NCBI GenBank assembly: GCA_947095535.1 | Contig: CAMUPU010000001.1 | Location: 620,001 to 684,000 of the forward strand | Direction of reading: 5' to 3' | Origin: Poecilobothrus nobilitatus | Taxonomy: Eukaryota; Arthropoda; Insecta; Diptera; Dolichopodidae | Length of the DNA stretch: 64,000 nt | Shown here: positions 35,040-46,912 of the stretch, one piece after another | Layout of the letters: each line of letters starts with the position of its first letter | Numbering within the stretch: position 1 is the first letter of the stretch | Made by a program: the position numbers and the translations under genes | Notes under the pieces: model-generated | Databases searched by the model: none | Seen by the model: only the letters and a program-made list of their open reading frames with translations | What the model was told of the DNA's origin: nothing

Positions 35040-36300
35040 GTCGCCACAGTTTTGAACAGTTTCCTAATACTATTATAATCATACTAATGGGTGATTGCAA
35101 TGCAAAATTGCGATCAACCATCATTGAGCTTAATAATGAGATGGGAACACATTTAAGCGGAATTAAAAACTGCAACGGTGAAATTGATAGGATTATACCA
35201 AACAATCAACATCATTATTGGTGCTACAATCTTCTACTTAAAAAATATACCTAAATACACACGTACAACGCCAACTGGTATAATAAGAGACCAAATAGAT
35301 CGCATATGCGATACCAGAAGATCGAAATCCTCAAAGGTAGATGTAAGAAACAAAAAGGGGTGCTGATATGAATAGTGACCACGAATTCCTAACAAGCGAC
35401 TTTAAGCTAGAACTAAAAAACAGAAACAACATTATCGACATAAGAAAATGTCTAAATCTTCACAATTACAAAACCCCAAAATTAAGTGCAATATGGAAAT
35501 ATTAGAGAAACAATTCGTTTAAAATTCATAGCTTCCATTGGAGGATCTTGTTGCGAAAATAAATCAAATCGCGAAACAATCGCTTGGCGCTATCTCACCA
35601 AAAAGAAAAATCTGAATCTGTGATGTATCATTAAAAAAAACGAATACCCGGAAAATTAGTAAGTATAATAGAAGCATTGTATAAAAATTCCGAATTAGCC
35701 GTTCTCCATGGCAGAAAAACATGCACCTCATTCACCACAAAAGGCGGAGTAAGATAGGCTGTCCATTGTTTACCCTAGCAATAGATTAAGTTATTCAAGA
35801 GTTTAGCTCTTCCGAAAAAAGAATACTGTGAGATTCCTGAAGGAAACTTCAGAACCTAGATTATACCAATGATAAAGGTCTGGTAGTTGTTACAAAAGAT
35901 ACAGAAGAAACAGAAGATGTTAGCAATAAGGTAAGGTAAGAATGAATCTAGGAATGGAAATAGCTAAATTACAAAGAAACAAAATAAAGAATATTCAAGG
36001 CATCAGTAATGTCAACACTTCTATTTGGCAATGGATTTGACAAACTAGTAACAACATCAGTTAAAAGTTCCAAGTATTCGCGCACAAGTTCCAAAGAAGA
36101 ATGTGTGGAATATTCCAACTCAACACAATAAGCAACAGGTACTTATGGCGGTTAACGTGTTCAACAATAATAAGCCAAGTTAAACATAAAAAGAGGAAAT
36201 GGATAAAGTCGAAGATGTTGTCGGACCAATAGCACCTGGCGTCGAACAATAACAGCAGAGTTAAAAAAAAATTAGCAAAATTGGGAAGAAATGAAAATTA
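35040..36300 (+). pseudogene. RTE-clade LINE relic
   Basis: L-M-G-D-C-N-A-K-L (35082-35108) is the RTE form of the endonuclease G-D-F-N block. G-T-H-L-S-G-I-K and N-G-E follow, then I-I-I-G-A-T-I-F near 35211, D-Q-I-D-R-I near 35290 and A-D-M-N-S-D-H-E-F-L near 35362 (end of endonuclease, His present). An RT remnant near 35640-35790 has lost the catalytic Y-A-D-D. C-terminal hallmarks include a W-R-R-T block near 36235. The order and the W-R-R-T-x-x-A-E-L ending are typical of RTE elements. Many frameshifts. Confidence 0.7.
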
Positions 36301-37129
36301 TCGCATACAATCAAGACGAATGGAGAATTTTGATGTATGTCCAAATTTCTGGTATCTTTTACACTGTGGAATGGTCTTTCTACTTGTGAGAACTTTTTTA
36401 CTCTCATGTGCTGTAAGTATTCTATTTTGTATATTTTATTGATTTCTTCCGAATGATCAAAAGATAGCATAAATAGTAGAAGCTTTGTTAAGTTAGGTAT
36501 GTCGTAAGTTTATTTTCATATGTGTGCTAACGTTGGCTTTATTTATAGATTTTATCAAAACTCTATATTCGTTGTCAACATTTATTTTCAATTTGTCATT
36601 ATTCATCATGCTGACTTTAACATATACTTTCCTCTTTTATTATTTTTATAATCTGAGAATATTTTTTTATATTCCTCAAAATTACCGGAGGAGATTTATA
36701 TTATTTTGTGATATCTTTGTTTTTTTTTACCTTTTCTTGTGGTTTACTTGGCGGTTCCAAAGAAAAGATAATATCTGGAGATTAATCTGCTCTGCGTTTC
36801 TTAGGATTTCTTTTAGAATTCAGAATCCAGTCAGTTTCTCTGGTCAGTTCTTCTTCATCTTTTTGTTATGTCACTTTTTTAGTATCAATGGACACATTTG
36901 GAATACTATTTTTTAATTTTAAATTTTCTGCCTTAAGTTGGCAAATCTCTATTTGTAATTTTTTACATAAATTTTTCAACTCGCTTATTCTGCAGATGAC
37001 TTCCGTATTACTTAATTGTAATGTCGGATTTGGAGTTTTGTTATTACGCTCATGGATTTTCTTCATACTGGCTTCATAAGACTTTATTTTTTCTTTATTA
37101 ACCGCTTCCATTTTTTTTATTTGCGTCAC
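36301..37129 (-). pseudogene. Jockey-like LINE ORF1 (gag-like), minus strand
   Basis: The minus-strand frame from ATG at 37129 gives a Lys/Glu-rich coiled-coil N-terminus (87 codons). Then come E-E-E-L-T-R near 36850, S-P-P-V-I-L-R-N-I near 36690 (the P-P-I-x-V block of jockey/Doc ORF1), H-S-E-E-I-N-K-I-Y-K-I near 36440, and a decayed zinc knuckle (K-F-G-H-T) near 36345. ORF1 binds LINE RNA. Cys residues of the knuckle are lost and there are at least three frameshifts. It abuts the RTE relic end to end at about 36290-36340. Confidence 0.65.
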
Positions 37130-37495
37130 CTTTTATAGGCGGACTTCTTTGAATCCTCGAGCAAATGGGTTTATTAGTTTCATTAAATCGTAATTATTAT
37201 TAATAACCACTGGCGACTTATCTGAACGTCTTGAAAGTTCAGCCAAGCCTTCTGCGACACTTTGGTAGATATCCCTACCTCATTATTATTATTATTATAA
37301 AACATATTTCAGTATATTTTTATATATGCCTTTTAAACTTACAGCAATGTTTTGTTACTGTCGTCCCTCTGGAATCAAACGCAGACTTTCCGCTCTAGAA
37401 CAGCTGCTTCTGGATTTTTATTTGGATTTTAGTTGACTCGTACCAACGTGGACTGAGGATATTTCTACTGCCAACCCACCGGGTGCATTAAAGTG
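37130..37495 (-). other. Probable 5' UTR of the minus-strand jockey-like LINE
   Basis: This less AT-rich stretch lies directly upstream (minus sense) of the ORF1 ATG. It starts around CACCCGGTGGGTTGGCAG (37487 downward) and holds GTCCACGTTGGTACGAGTC, reminiscent of downstream promoter blocks in jockey-group LINEs. Assignment is by position. Confidence 0.35.
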
Positions 37496-37567
37496 AAATA
37501 AAACACATTTAAATTAAGATTGAAGCCAAATATTATTTTATTTGATTTCAGTAGGCATTGACAAATT

Positions 37568-38000
37568 ATGATGGAAACACTCACGCCGCAACAACGTTTG
37601 CAAATTGTTAAAATTTATTTTCTAAATCAGTGTTTTATTCGCCAAACGCCATTGCCAATTCTATCCTTTTTTTATCGAAAAATTGTGTTTAGTCATGAAG
37701 CTCATTTTTGGTTGAACGGCTACGTAAATAAGCAAAATTGCCGTATATGGAGTTAAAACAATCCGCAAAAAATTCAGCAGGTTTCATTTTTCAGAATGCA
37801 AGAAAAATGCATCATATGGTGTGATTACACGCTGGAGGCATCATCGATCCCTATTTCTTTAAAAACCATGATTGAGCTAATGTTACAGTGACTAAAAGAA
37901 GTGTTGTATGTTAATGTTATATGTAACTGAAAGAAGAATTTATTACTGTTTCGAAGCATTTGCAAATAGCAATAAATAAATTATGTCAATGAACAAAGTT
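37568..38000 (+). pseudogene. Mariner/Tc1-superfamily transposase relic, internally deleted
   Basis: It starts M-M-E-T-L-T-P-Q-Q-R-L-Q-I-V (N-terminal helix-turn-helix of an insect IS630-Tc1-mariner family), then jumps after about 35 codons to the catalytic block F-S-H-E-A-H-F-W-L-N-G-Y. The family has S-D-E-A-H-F here, so the first catalytic Asp is His. C-R-I-W-S and a stop follow at 37754. Beyond, a diverged I-I-W-C-D-Y block is visible near 37810. Most of the DNA-binding region and the later catalytic acids are missing. A C-terminal piece of a related transposase lies at 57664-57860. Confidence 0.75.
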
Positions 38001-38049
38001 ATAGAAAGTTATGGTGCAATGTTTTAAAAAGTTATATCGGGTAGTTTTT

Positions 38050-39499
38050 AGTTTTTTTTTTTCAATTCTATCACTAACTACATTTTCTCGAAATAAACTT
38101 AAAGGCGTATTAAACAAACTAGCATTCAAGCGACGATAGAATAAAAAATAAACCTCTTAAAAATGTAAGTACTTCAAATTGTTTTCTTGAATGATTTATA
38201 ATGAAACTAATTTTTTAAAAACGTATTGTTAATTCTTATATTTTAAAATTTTTCGCTTAGAAACTTTTTTTTATTTAATATTCGCCCTCCTTTTTATTTC
38301 ATTTTTCTAAAAAAATAATATATGTATGTGCAAAATGCATATTTTTTATTTTTCTGTCTAAACAAAATGATAAGGGATGGTTAGATTATTTACGCTTCCA
38401 AATAGATTAAAAATGGTCTACAGCTTAAAAATTACTTAAAAGCTTTTTAAATTCATATAAGAAAAACAAAGAAATATGTATGTACAAAATGTATAAAACA
38501 TAGAGTTTATATGTATACAAAAATATATTTACATATGTGCATATTTTGTGTTTTATGCTAATAATATAAAAAAATAAATGAATGAATGTTGAAAAAATAT
38601 TCAAGGATTAAAGACTTTAATTAACGAGCATATCCTTTTCTTAACGTGTTACTTTAATTTTCCGGATGTTTTATTGTTTCAAGGAAAAAAATTTTAAATT
38701 ACGAATTGAAAGTGTTGGATATAGTTAAATACAATACAGCATTTTATATGAAAAATAAAAAATTCTCTACAAAACTGTTTCTGAAAATACAAACGATTAT
38801 TCTGTTAAAAAAATGAAGAAAGTTAAGTTAAAAATTCTGTTAAAAATTGTTATAAAACGCGCACGAGTTCCAATTATTATCCTAAAACAAGAAAATATTT
38901 TTTATTATTATAATCGCTAAAGACTTTATATTTTTTTTTAAAGCAACATTATAAAATATAATGGCGAATATTCTCCTCTAAAAACATTATTATAATAAAG
39001 ATTAATTAATTTGATTAGGTATATTAATACTCATATACTTTATAAATAAAATTTTTAATTACAAATATATTTCTACAACTTGATCTAATATCTATTATAG
39101 TTATGATTTAAATTAATATCACTCTACAATCAATATAAAATAAAGTGGAAAATTTGCCGAAAAAAATTAATAGCTCCTCTTAAAAGTAGAACAACTAACA
39201 GAGTTTCAAATCAGATCTACAAATCAAAATAAACATTAAATTATCGTTAAAATACTAGAACAGTTTGAAATTAAATTATTTAAAAAAAAATTAAAATACA
39301 GAAACCAACAAGCAAAACAAATTACAAAAGTTGGAAAAGCAATCAAAACAAGCAAGTAACGAAAAAAAATTAAATATTTCAATGAATATTGTTTATCAGG
39401 CGTAACTTAAAAATATCAACGTACAATAAGGTTTTGATTTACAAACATATTTTGAAGAGAAGAGGAGCAATGTATTGCCTTATATTACTAAAGCTATTT
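38050..39499. other. AT-rich DNA, no gene seen
   Basis: Long A/T runs and ATGTATGT-type tracts. No element end or coding signature was recognised. Confidence 0.4.
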
Positions 39500-41240
39500 T
39501 GTATTTTCGTAATGCAGATATTCATATATAGGGAGCTAAAACGATAACTTATTGAAGTATAGGCAACAAATTAATTAGTGATCCAAAAAAATTTTTCGAA
39601 TTTGTCAACATAAAACAAAAATATTCGACTACCCTAATTCAATGTCCAAGGACAATACTTTTTCCTTTTGTCCGAAAACAATTTGTAACTTTTTTTCCGA
39701 CAGTTTTCAAAAACTTTATCGTCCAAAAGAACAATTTGAAATCGCTTTCGAATGGTGTTTTTCCACATGTGTGGAAATCCTCTCATTTAACTCCCATCTA
39801 CAAAAAAGGTGAAAGATCATCAGTAGAAAACTATCGAGGTATAGCCATCCTATCGACTATTCCTAAATTATTCGAAAAAATTGTTGTCGTAATAAAATAT
39901 GTAAATGTAATAAATGCCAAACTTAACGAACAATAACGCGGTTTCAGAAAAGGTCGTTCCACTACAACGAACCTTATGTTATACACATCTGAAATCCTGA
40001 ATAAAATGGAGAAAGGAAATCAAATTGATGCAATTTACACTGATTTTAGCAACACATTCGATCGTGTAGATCTTTTCACTTTGCTAAACAAACTTACAAC
40101 TTTTGGTATATCGGGTTCTTTTCTTGCATGGCTTAACTCTTATTTATCAGACAGGGCACAAAACGTTAAATATCAAGGTGCATTGTCCAATATAATTGAT
40201 GTTACTTCTGGTATACCTCAAGGTAGCCATTTAGGGCCACTTTTATTCAATATATTTATTTCCGATCTTTCAGTATATTTGGGTGCCATACCACACATAG
40301 CGTTTGCTGACGACCTAAAAATATATACAAATAAATACATGATTAGTGTACAACCAACAAATTAGAGTTCAATATACAGAAATGCAAGGTTATCAGTTTT
40401 ACCCGTAAACGTTCTCCTTTACTGTATGACTAGAGAATAGATAAACTAATACTTGAAAGGGTTTTTAGTATCACTGATCTTGAAATTCTACTTGATAATT
40501 GATCATAGTGCAGATAAACTTACCTTTAATTTGCACGTTGACCACTTAATTTCAAGAGCAAATAAAAGGTTAGGTTTCATTAAGACAAGAGCTAATGAAT
40601 TTAGTGACTTAGTTGTGACAAAAACTCTATATTGTTCTATTCGAATACGAATTCGTTCTATATTAGAATACGGTAGCATTATATAGGATCCAGCTTTTCA
40701 GGTTCATTCTAACAAAATTGAATCAGTTCAAAAACAGTTTCTTCTATTTGCATTAAGAAACCAATATAACCCTCCAGACTTTTTAAATCTTCCTAGTTAC
40801 ACAACAAGACTTAATGCTCCCCTTGTCCTCACGTAGACAAATAATTTCATAATGTGTTACTTTTGACATTCTAAATAATAATATTGCTATACAATCTCTT
40901 AATTACAAATTTAAACTTAATGATAGAGTTAGATAAACAAGATACACGAAATTTTTAGTGGAATATAAACACAGTACATAATACGGAAGAAATGAACCGA
41001 TAAACAGATGTTGTATTACATTCAATAAAATCAGTTATCTCTATTCTTCAACAATTTCCAGAAATACCTTCATAAACACTTTTTCAATTTACTGACCTCA
41101 GACAATTAATTCTAACCAATTAGTAAATATACTTTTCATAAATTTATTCAAATGTAGGTATAATTTTTTTTTTTTGTATTAATTTTCACAAAGAAGTTTT
41201 TGTAATTTAATTTCATAAGTATGTTCGTACATTCATAATT
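39500..41240 (+). pseudogene. LINE-E ORF2 relic (reverse transcriptase and C-terminus)
   Basis: S-D-P-K-K-F-F-E-F-V near 39581 is the linker. After a deletion come S-N-G-V-F-P-H-V-W-K, N-Y-R-G-I-A-I-L-S (39829) and P-K-L-F-E-K-I (39865). Then I-Y-T-D-F-S-N-T-F-D (catalytic Asp region), G-I-P-Q-G-S-H-L-G-P-L-L-F-N and F-A-D-D (40303-40314) in one 129-codon frame, and I-L-E-Y-G-S-I-I near 40660. The active-site motifs survive but stops and shifts surround them. It resembles LINE-B most among the LINEs here. Confidence 0.75.
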
Positions 41241-41510
41241 TTACATTAAGTATTTAAAGCATATTTTGATTATGTCATCAAGTTTTATTTTTATTTTTTT
41301 TTCTTTTTAGTAGTACAGTTTGTTGTTTACATACTTATATTAAGAATTATAAAGTTTACTTAAGAATTTAAGTTTTTGTGTAGGTAATCAAATTTTGTAT
41401 TGTATAACTTCTATTTTTTAAGTCTGAAATATATTTTTAATATTATACATATTAATTAGTCATTAAGAATTGCAATCATATTTTCAATATCAATGGTATA
41501 ATGTCTGTTA

Positions 41511-43036
41511 TTATACCCGTATGAACTATGTTCAAGGGTATAATAAATTTGCCATTACGTTTGTGACACCTTAAAGGAGTCGAGCTAGATATAGTGTCAA
41601 AGGTATGGATCGGCTCAGAATGGAATTCTGAGTCAATTAAGCCATGTACGTCCATCCGTCCGTCCGCCCGTCCACACGATAACTCAAAAAATAAAGGAGC
41701 TAGGAAGCTGAAATTTTTTTTACGTCACTTTTGCAAAATTGTTAGTTTTGCTATTTAAATCCAACATTTTCGGTCGGCGGGTTCGAGTAGCTGCCATACA
41801 ACTTCTATCTTTGTATAGAAATAACTCAGTATCTATTCAAGCTAGGTTTCTGAAATTTTGCAAATGATGAAAGTTTTATGGCAACAACTTCTTTAAAATT
41901 TGGTTGTGCTGGTGCGGCGGGTAGGGGTAGCTGCCATACAACTTCTCCGTTTAAATGAGAATAACTCAGTGTTTATTGAAGCTAGGAATCTGAAATTTAG
42001 TAAAGAGGTGTCGAGTTACATGCCAACAACTTTTGTAAAATTTGGTTGGTCTAGAGCAGCCGGTTCAGGCTTCTTGCACCTCTTGGAACCTAATGAAGTT
42101 AGGCATCTGAAGTTTTGCCAATGATAATCAAGTTTTATGGCAACAACTTTTGTAAAATTTGGTTGTGGTGATGCGGCGGGTTGGGGTAGCTGCCATACAA
42201 CTTCTCCGTTTAAATGAGAATAACTCAGTGTTTATTGAAGCTAGGAATCTGAAATTTAGTAAAGAGGTGTCGAGTTACATGCCAACAACTTTTGTAAAAT
42301 TTGGTTGGTCTAGAGCAGCCGGTTCAGGCTTCTTGCACCTCTTGCAACCTAATGAAGCTAGGCATCTGAAATTTTGCAAATGATAATCAAGTTTTATGGC
42401 AACAAGTTTTGTAAAATTTGGTTGTGGTGGTGCGGCGGGTTCGGGTAGCTGCCATACATCTTCTCCGTTTAAATGAGAATAACTCAGTTAGTTTTGCTAT
42501 TTAACTCCAGCATTTTCGGCCGCCGGGTTCGAGTAGCTGCCATACAACTTCTTTCTTTAAATGGAAATAACCCTGTGTCTATTCAATCTAGGTATCTGAC
42601 ATTTTGCAAATGATGATCGCGTTTTATGGCAACAACTTCTGCAAAATTTGGTTGTGATGATATGACAGGTTCGGATAGTTGCCACACAACTTCTCTTTTT
42701 AAATGAAAATAACTCAGTGTCTATTGAAGCTAGCTATCTGAAATTTTGTGAAAAAGTGTCGAGTTGCGTGCCAAAAACTTTTGTAAAATTTGATTGGTCT
42801 AAAGCAGCCGGTTCAGGCTTTTTGCATTTCTTGGAACTTAATGAAGCTAAGGGCAATAGATTCGGGTAGCTATCATACAACTCCACAATTTACATAAATA
42901 TATCTCTGTAGTTCGGTACTAAAACATCTGAATGTTTTTAAAAGATGATCAAGTTTTATAGAAACAGGATATATTACGTTCATACGGGTATCCCAGAGTT
43001 GACACAGTCTACTCTACTGCACTCTTCCTCGTTTTT
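41511..43036 (+). mobile_element. Helentron-like (DINE-1-type) element, subfamily with 259-base repeats
   Basis: The 5' end is a terminal hairpin, TTATACCC...GGGTATAA (41511-41544). It is followed by GAGTCGAGCTAGATATAG and a CCGTCCGTCCGCCCGTCC block (41648-41673), the same layout as Drosophila DINE-1. The 3' end has CATACGGGTATC (the inverted partner of the 5' ATACCCGTATG), a short hairpin AGAGT/ACTCT, and a T-rich terminus CTTCCTCGTTTTTT. The centre is tandem repeats. No coding capacity. It shares only its ends with the 43845-type copies. Confidence 0.7.
41860..42860. repeat. 259-base tandem repeats inside the Helentron
   Basis: Units start near 41870 and 42129 and are nearly identical. A third is rearranged (42388-42640) and a fourth diverged (42641-42860). 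AACTTTTGTAAAATTTGGTTG recurs every half unit. The two near-identical 74-codon frames at 41900 and 42159 follow from the repeat, not from a gene. Confidence 0.85.
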
Positions 43037-43844
43037 TGTCTTTTTGTTTTAAACATATACATGCTTTGGTAATTAAAATAATATAAAATGATATGAAAAA
43101 CTTCATATATCAAACGAAACAGTTTCAAAGAAAGAAATTAAGTTTCAGACGTAGATAGATTTGATCAACATTTTAACAGTAATTGTTGAAAGTGATTTTA
43201 TGTAGCCTCAATTGTTCCAGAGCTATAACTAACCAGCGTTAGAAAAAACCCTATTTCAAATAATTATAAGTCAAGTTCTACTGTATATTATTTTAATCAA
43301 CGACAAACAGCCGTCAGAAGAATAATTTCAAGATCAAAATAGCATAATTTTTTACAATTCGACATTTAAATTAATTGTTCACCAATCATTCTCAAAATTT
43401 TTTTAACTCTTCGCTTGACTGCTATAAGGAGTCCAACATATATATGCTAATTTAGTACCTATCTGGAACACCCCATCTACAAATTTAAGATTCAAAACGA
43501 CAAACACACATCTACAAACTTAAGATTCTAAAATTAAAGTTTCAATATTATATTCTTACCTGCTTTAATAATAATAGCTGTCTTCTTTTTCTTAACATTG
43601 AGAAAAGTGTATTTTTCACAATTTCTTCCCAGCAAAAAATATTTTTTTTGAAAATGCTCGTCAAAAATCTTTGGTGGTGAATAATGACTGGTTTAATTTT
43701 ATTTGAAAGAAACAAACTATCTTCAATTTTATAATTAAAAAAGTTTATCTTAAAAAAAGTTGTTGTTTTATGCTATTGTGTTTCTTATTTTAACTTTCTT
43801 CTGTTTTCAATTATGAGAACAGAAAACTATTTTAACCTTATATG
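43037..43844. other. No gene seen
   Basis: An AT-rich spacer between two Helentrons of opposite orientation. It contains a short direct repeat (ACAAATTTAAGATTC / ACAAACTTAAGATTC near 43480 and 43513). Confidence 0.4.
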
Positions 43845-45402
43845 AAACGAGGAAGAATACAGTTGCCTTTGTCAACTCTTAGATACCCGTACGACCCGTT
43901 AGTATGTTCACAGCCTGTCACTCTGCTTACAATATTATTTTTTTAATATTTTAGTATTTTAAAATAATTTGGGTGAATTTTCTAATTTCTAGTAAGTACT
44001 ATGGGTTGTACATATATTCAAACTATATGTTTATATGTACATTCTTCAAAAGCAGATTCTAACCTTCCACATAACGATTATCAATCCAAAATTTTTTCAA
44101 TTATTCTATAGTACCATTTAATACTAAGCGGTAAATGTAAATTTACTTAGTACAAAATAACAAATATAATTTTAAAAATTATATTATATTATATTTAAAT
44201 ATTCCATTGACAGAATAATTTCTTATAAGTACAATAAAATACATATATGTATGTAAATACTGCGCTATATAATATACATCTATACTCTTATCATTCATTC
44301 ACTAATGACATATACGATATGTAAATAAACATGATATTATACAATATCATATAAATAAATATTCTTCAAGCAACCGTTATGTTGTTTATTTATTTACATT
44401 TTTATGTACTACGCATTATATCCTCAACAATTTCAAATTATCGAGTAAAACAAAATGGAAAAAATTCGTTAAAGAAATTTGTTAGAAAATTTGAAAAAAT
44501 CAAGTAACACTTTCGTCAATTATAAAGTAACCCTATATTATTAAAAAAAGTTGTTAACAGAAATAAGAGTATAATGTTGAAGCTTTAATTTTTGTGTATT
44601 ACTTCAAAAAAAATTTAACAGGTGTTCCAGTTACAGGTGTTTAAAAATAGAAAATTTTCAGTTTTTGACCCCTTACAGCTTCTAAACAGGGGGTGATACA
44701 AAAAAAATTTCTGAAATAACTCATACTTATTTTCAAAGATCTAACATCTGTCAAAATATCAAGTTTCCAACTTAAACCGTTTAGAAGATAGAAGGGTTGA
44801 AAGATTTTGCAAAATTTGAGTTTCTCATAACGGTAAATTAAAACACCGTATGCCACAAGTATATGTTTATTGTATATATACTTTTAAAGCTAATAAAAGT
44901 AGTAATCGTTTGGAGTTTTCAAAATGAAGATATACCTTATATAACTTGTGCTATAACAATTTAAATATAGAGCTTTTTTGAACCTTTGGGGAGCTGTAGC
45001 TCCATAACGGGTGGGGCTACAAAAAAAAGTTATTAAAAATAAAATAAATATTTTTCTGAGATCTATCAGCTGTTTAAATTTCATAGCTCTATTTCAAAAA
45101 AAATGTGGGGATCTAAAAGTTAGGTGTTAGAGAGCTACCTTAAGTTTTGGTCCAAACTCAACCAAAAAAAATAGAGAACCTACAAATTACTCCTAGAATA
45201 TTTTGTGTAAATTTCAAGATTCTAGCTTTCTTAGATTTTGAGTTAGCGTGCTGACGGACGGACGGACGGACATGGCTCAAACGTCTTAGAATTTTTTTCT
45301 GATCCGATCCATACCTTTGAATGTATATCTAGCTCGCTTATTTCGAGGTGTTACAAACGGAGGAGTAATTTTATTATACCCGATCTTATCGTACGGGTAT
45401 AA
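43845..45402 (-). mobile_element. Helentron (DINE-1-type), full-length copy
   Basis: The 3' end is on the left: AAACGAGGAAGAATAC, hairpin AGTTG/CAACT (43861-43877), then ATACCCGTACG. The 5' end is on the right: TTATACCCGATCTTATC-GTACGGGTATAA (45373-45402), with the CCGT block as GACGGACGGACGGACGGAC near 45254. Length about 1558 bases. It matches 46913-48476 over its whole length in inverted orientation. Non-coding; it would need Rep/helicase from a partner. Confidence 0.8.
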
Positions 45403-46082
45403 TAATAACCATTATTATTTTATATATGTACCTACATATTGTTAGGTAATAAACTGTATGTTAATTTTTAAGAATACATAGGTACTTGAACATTTATTTA
45501 TTGTTTTTAACAATCTAAATATAAGTACGTAAACGTACATAAATTATAATAACATATATGTATGTATAATATATGTATGTATGCACATATTTTCGTTTTC
45601 AACCCTTTTCTACATAAAAATTCTCCCCAAAAAAATTTGTTAAATTAACTTTTAATTTTTTTTTAATTTTTTTTTTTTTTAATTCCCAAATTTTATAACT
45701 TACAATACATATGTAATAATTCATTTATATGTTTGATTGTTTATGTTTTAGTTCCTTAAATATTAATTTTTACAAACACTTCTACAAAGTAATCTGGTTT
45801 ATACGAGGTATTAGAGCATATAAAATGTATTAGGATAGTATGGCATTATAGTTATCAAAACCAAAAAAAAATAAAAGTTAGAAAAAAAGTAGGTATATAA
45901 TTAATTACATATTTATGTATGTACATACATACGTAGTACATAAAAAATATATAGTTATAGCCAGGTATACTAATTCAATACAGAATCGAAAATAACAAAA
46001 GAAAAATATAAAAAAAACTCACATTAAAAGTTCATTAGAAATTTTTAACTTTAAAAAAAAAAAGTTTTTGACTTTAAAAGAA
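45403..46082. other. AT-rich DNA between Helentrons
   Basis: ATGTATGT-type runs and long T and A runs. No gene or element end was seen. Confidence 0.4.
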
Positions 46083-46175
46083 AAACGAGGAAGAATACAG
46101 TTGCCTTTGTCAACTCTTAGATACCCGTACGAAGCGTTAGTATGTTCACAGCCTGTCACTCTGCTTACAATATTA
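46083..46175 (-). mobile_element. Helentron 3' end fragment
   Basis: The 3' terminal 93 bases of the family (AACGAGGAAGAATACAG, hairpin, GATACCCGTACGA, CTGTCACTCTGC) are cut off at 46175, exactly where a plus-strand copy starts with TTATACCCG. Confidence 0.8.
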
Positions 46176-46911
46176 TTATACCCGTAAGATAGGATCGGGT
46201 ATAATAAAATTACTCCTCCGTTTGTAACACCTCGAAATAAGCGAGCTAGATATACCTTCAAAGGTATGGATCGGATCAGAAAAAAATTCTAAGACTTTTG
46301 AGCCATGTCCGTCCGTCCGTCTGTCAGCACGCTAACTCAAAAACTAAGAAAGCTAGAATCTTGAAATTTACACAAAATATTCTGAGAGTAATTTGTAGGT
46401 TCCCTATTTTTTTTGGTTGAGTTTGGACCAAGCCTTAGAATAGCTCTCGAACACCTAACTTTTAGATCCCTACATTTTTTTCGAAATAGAGGTATGAACT
46501 TTTAACTGCTGATAGATCTCACAAAAATATTAATTTTATTTTTTATAACTTTTTTTTGTAGCCCCACCCGTTACGGAGCTACAGCTCCCCAAAGGTTCAA
46601 AAAAGCTCTATATTTAAATTGTTATAGCACAAGTTGTATAAGGTATATATTCATTTTGAAAACGCCAAACGATTACTACTTTTAATAGCTTTAATAGTAT
46701 CTATACAAGAAATATATATCTGTGACATACGGTGTCTTAATTTACCGTTATGCGAAACTCAAATTTTGCAAAATCCTTTAACCCTTCTATCTTATAAACG
46801 GTTTAAGTTGGAAACTTGCAATTTTTACAGAAGTTAGATCTTTAAAAATACGTATGAGTCATTTCAGAAATTTTAAATTTTCAGAATCAAGAAATAAAAA
46901 TTTCTTGATTC
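46176..46911 (+). mobile_element. Helentron, 5' half only, ending in a new hairpin
   Basis: It starts TTATACCCGTAAGATAGGATCGGGTATAA and runs colinear with the 46913 copy for about 700 bases (CCGT block near 46306-46325). It breaks off near 46880 and ends in a perfect 12-base inverted repeat, directly followed by the next element. Confidence 0.8.
46884..46911. repeat. Perfect 12-base inverted repeat at a Helentron-Helentron junction
   Basis: GAATCAAGAAAT (46884-46895) and ATTTCTTGATTC (46900-46911), loop AAAA. It sits between the truncated copy and the start of the next at 46913. Confidence 0.9.
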
Positions 46912-46912
46912 T

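Noticed and set aside
36524..36916. Plus-strand 130-codon hydrophobic frame, membrane-protein-like
   Set aside because: It is the antisense of a Lys/Asn-rich jockey-like ORF1; A/T-rich coding read backwards gives Phe/Leu/Ile-rich frames.
41900..42383. Two almost identical 74-codon frames, suggesting a duplicated small gene
   Set aside because: They fall in the 259-base tandem repeats of a non-coding Helentron; the third and fourth units break the frame.
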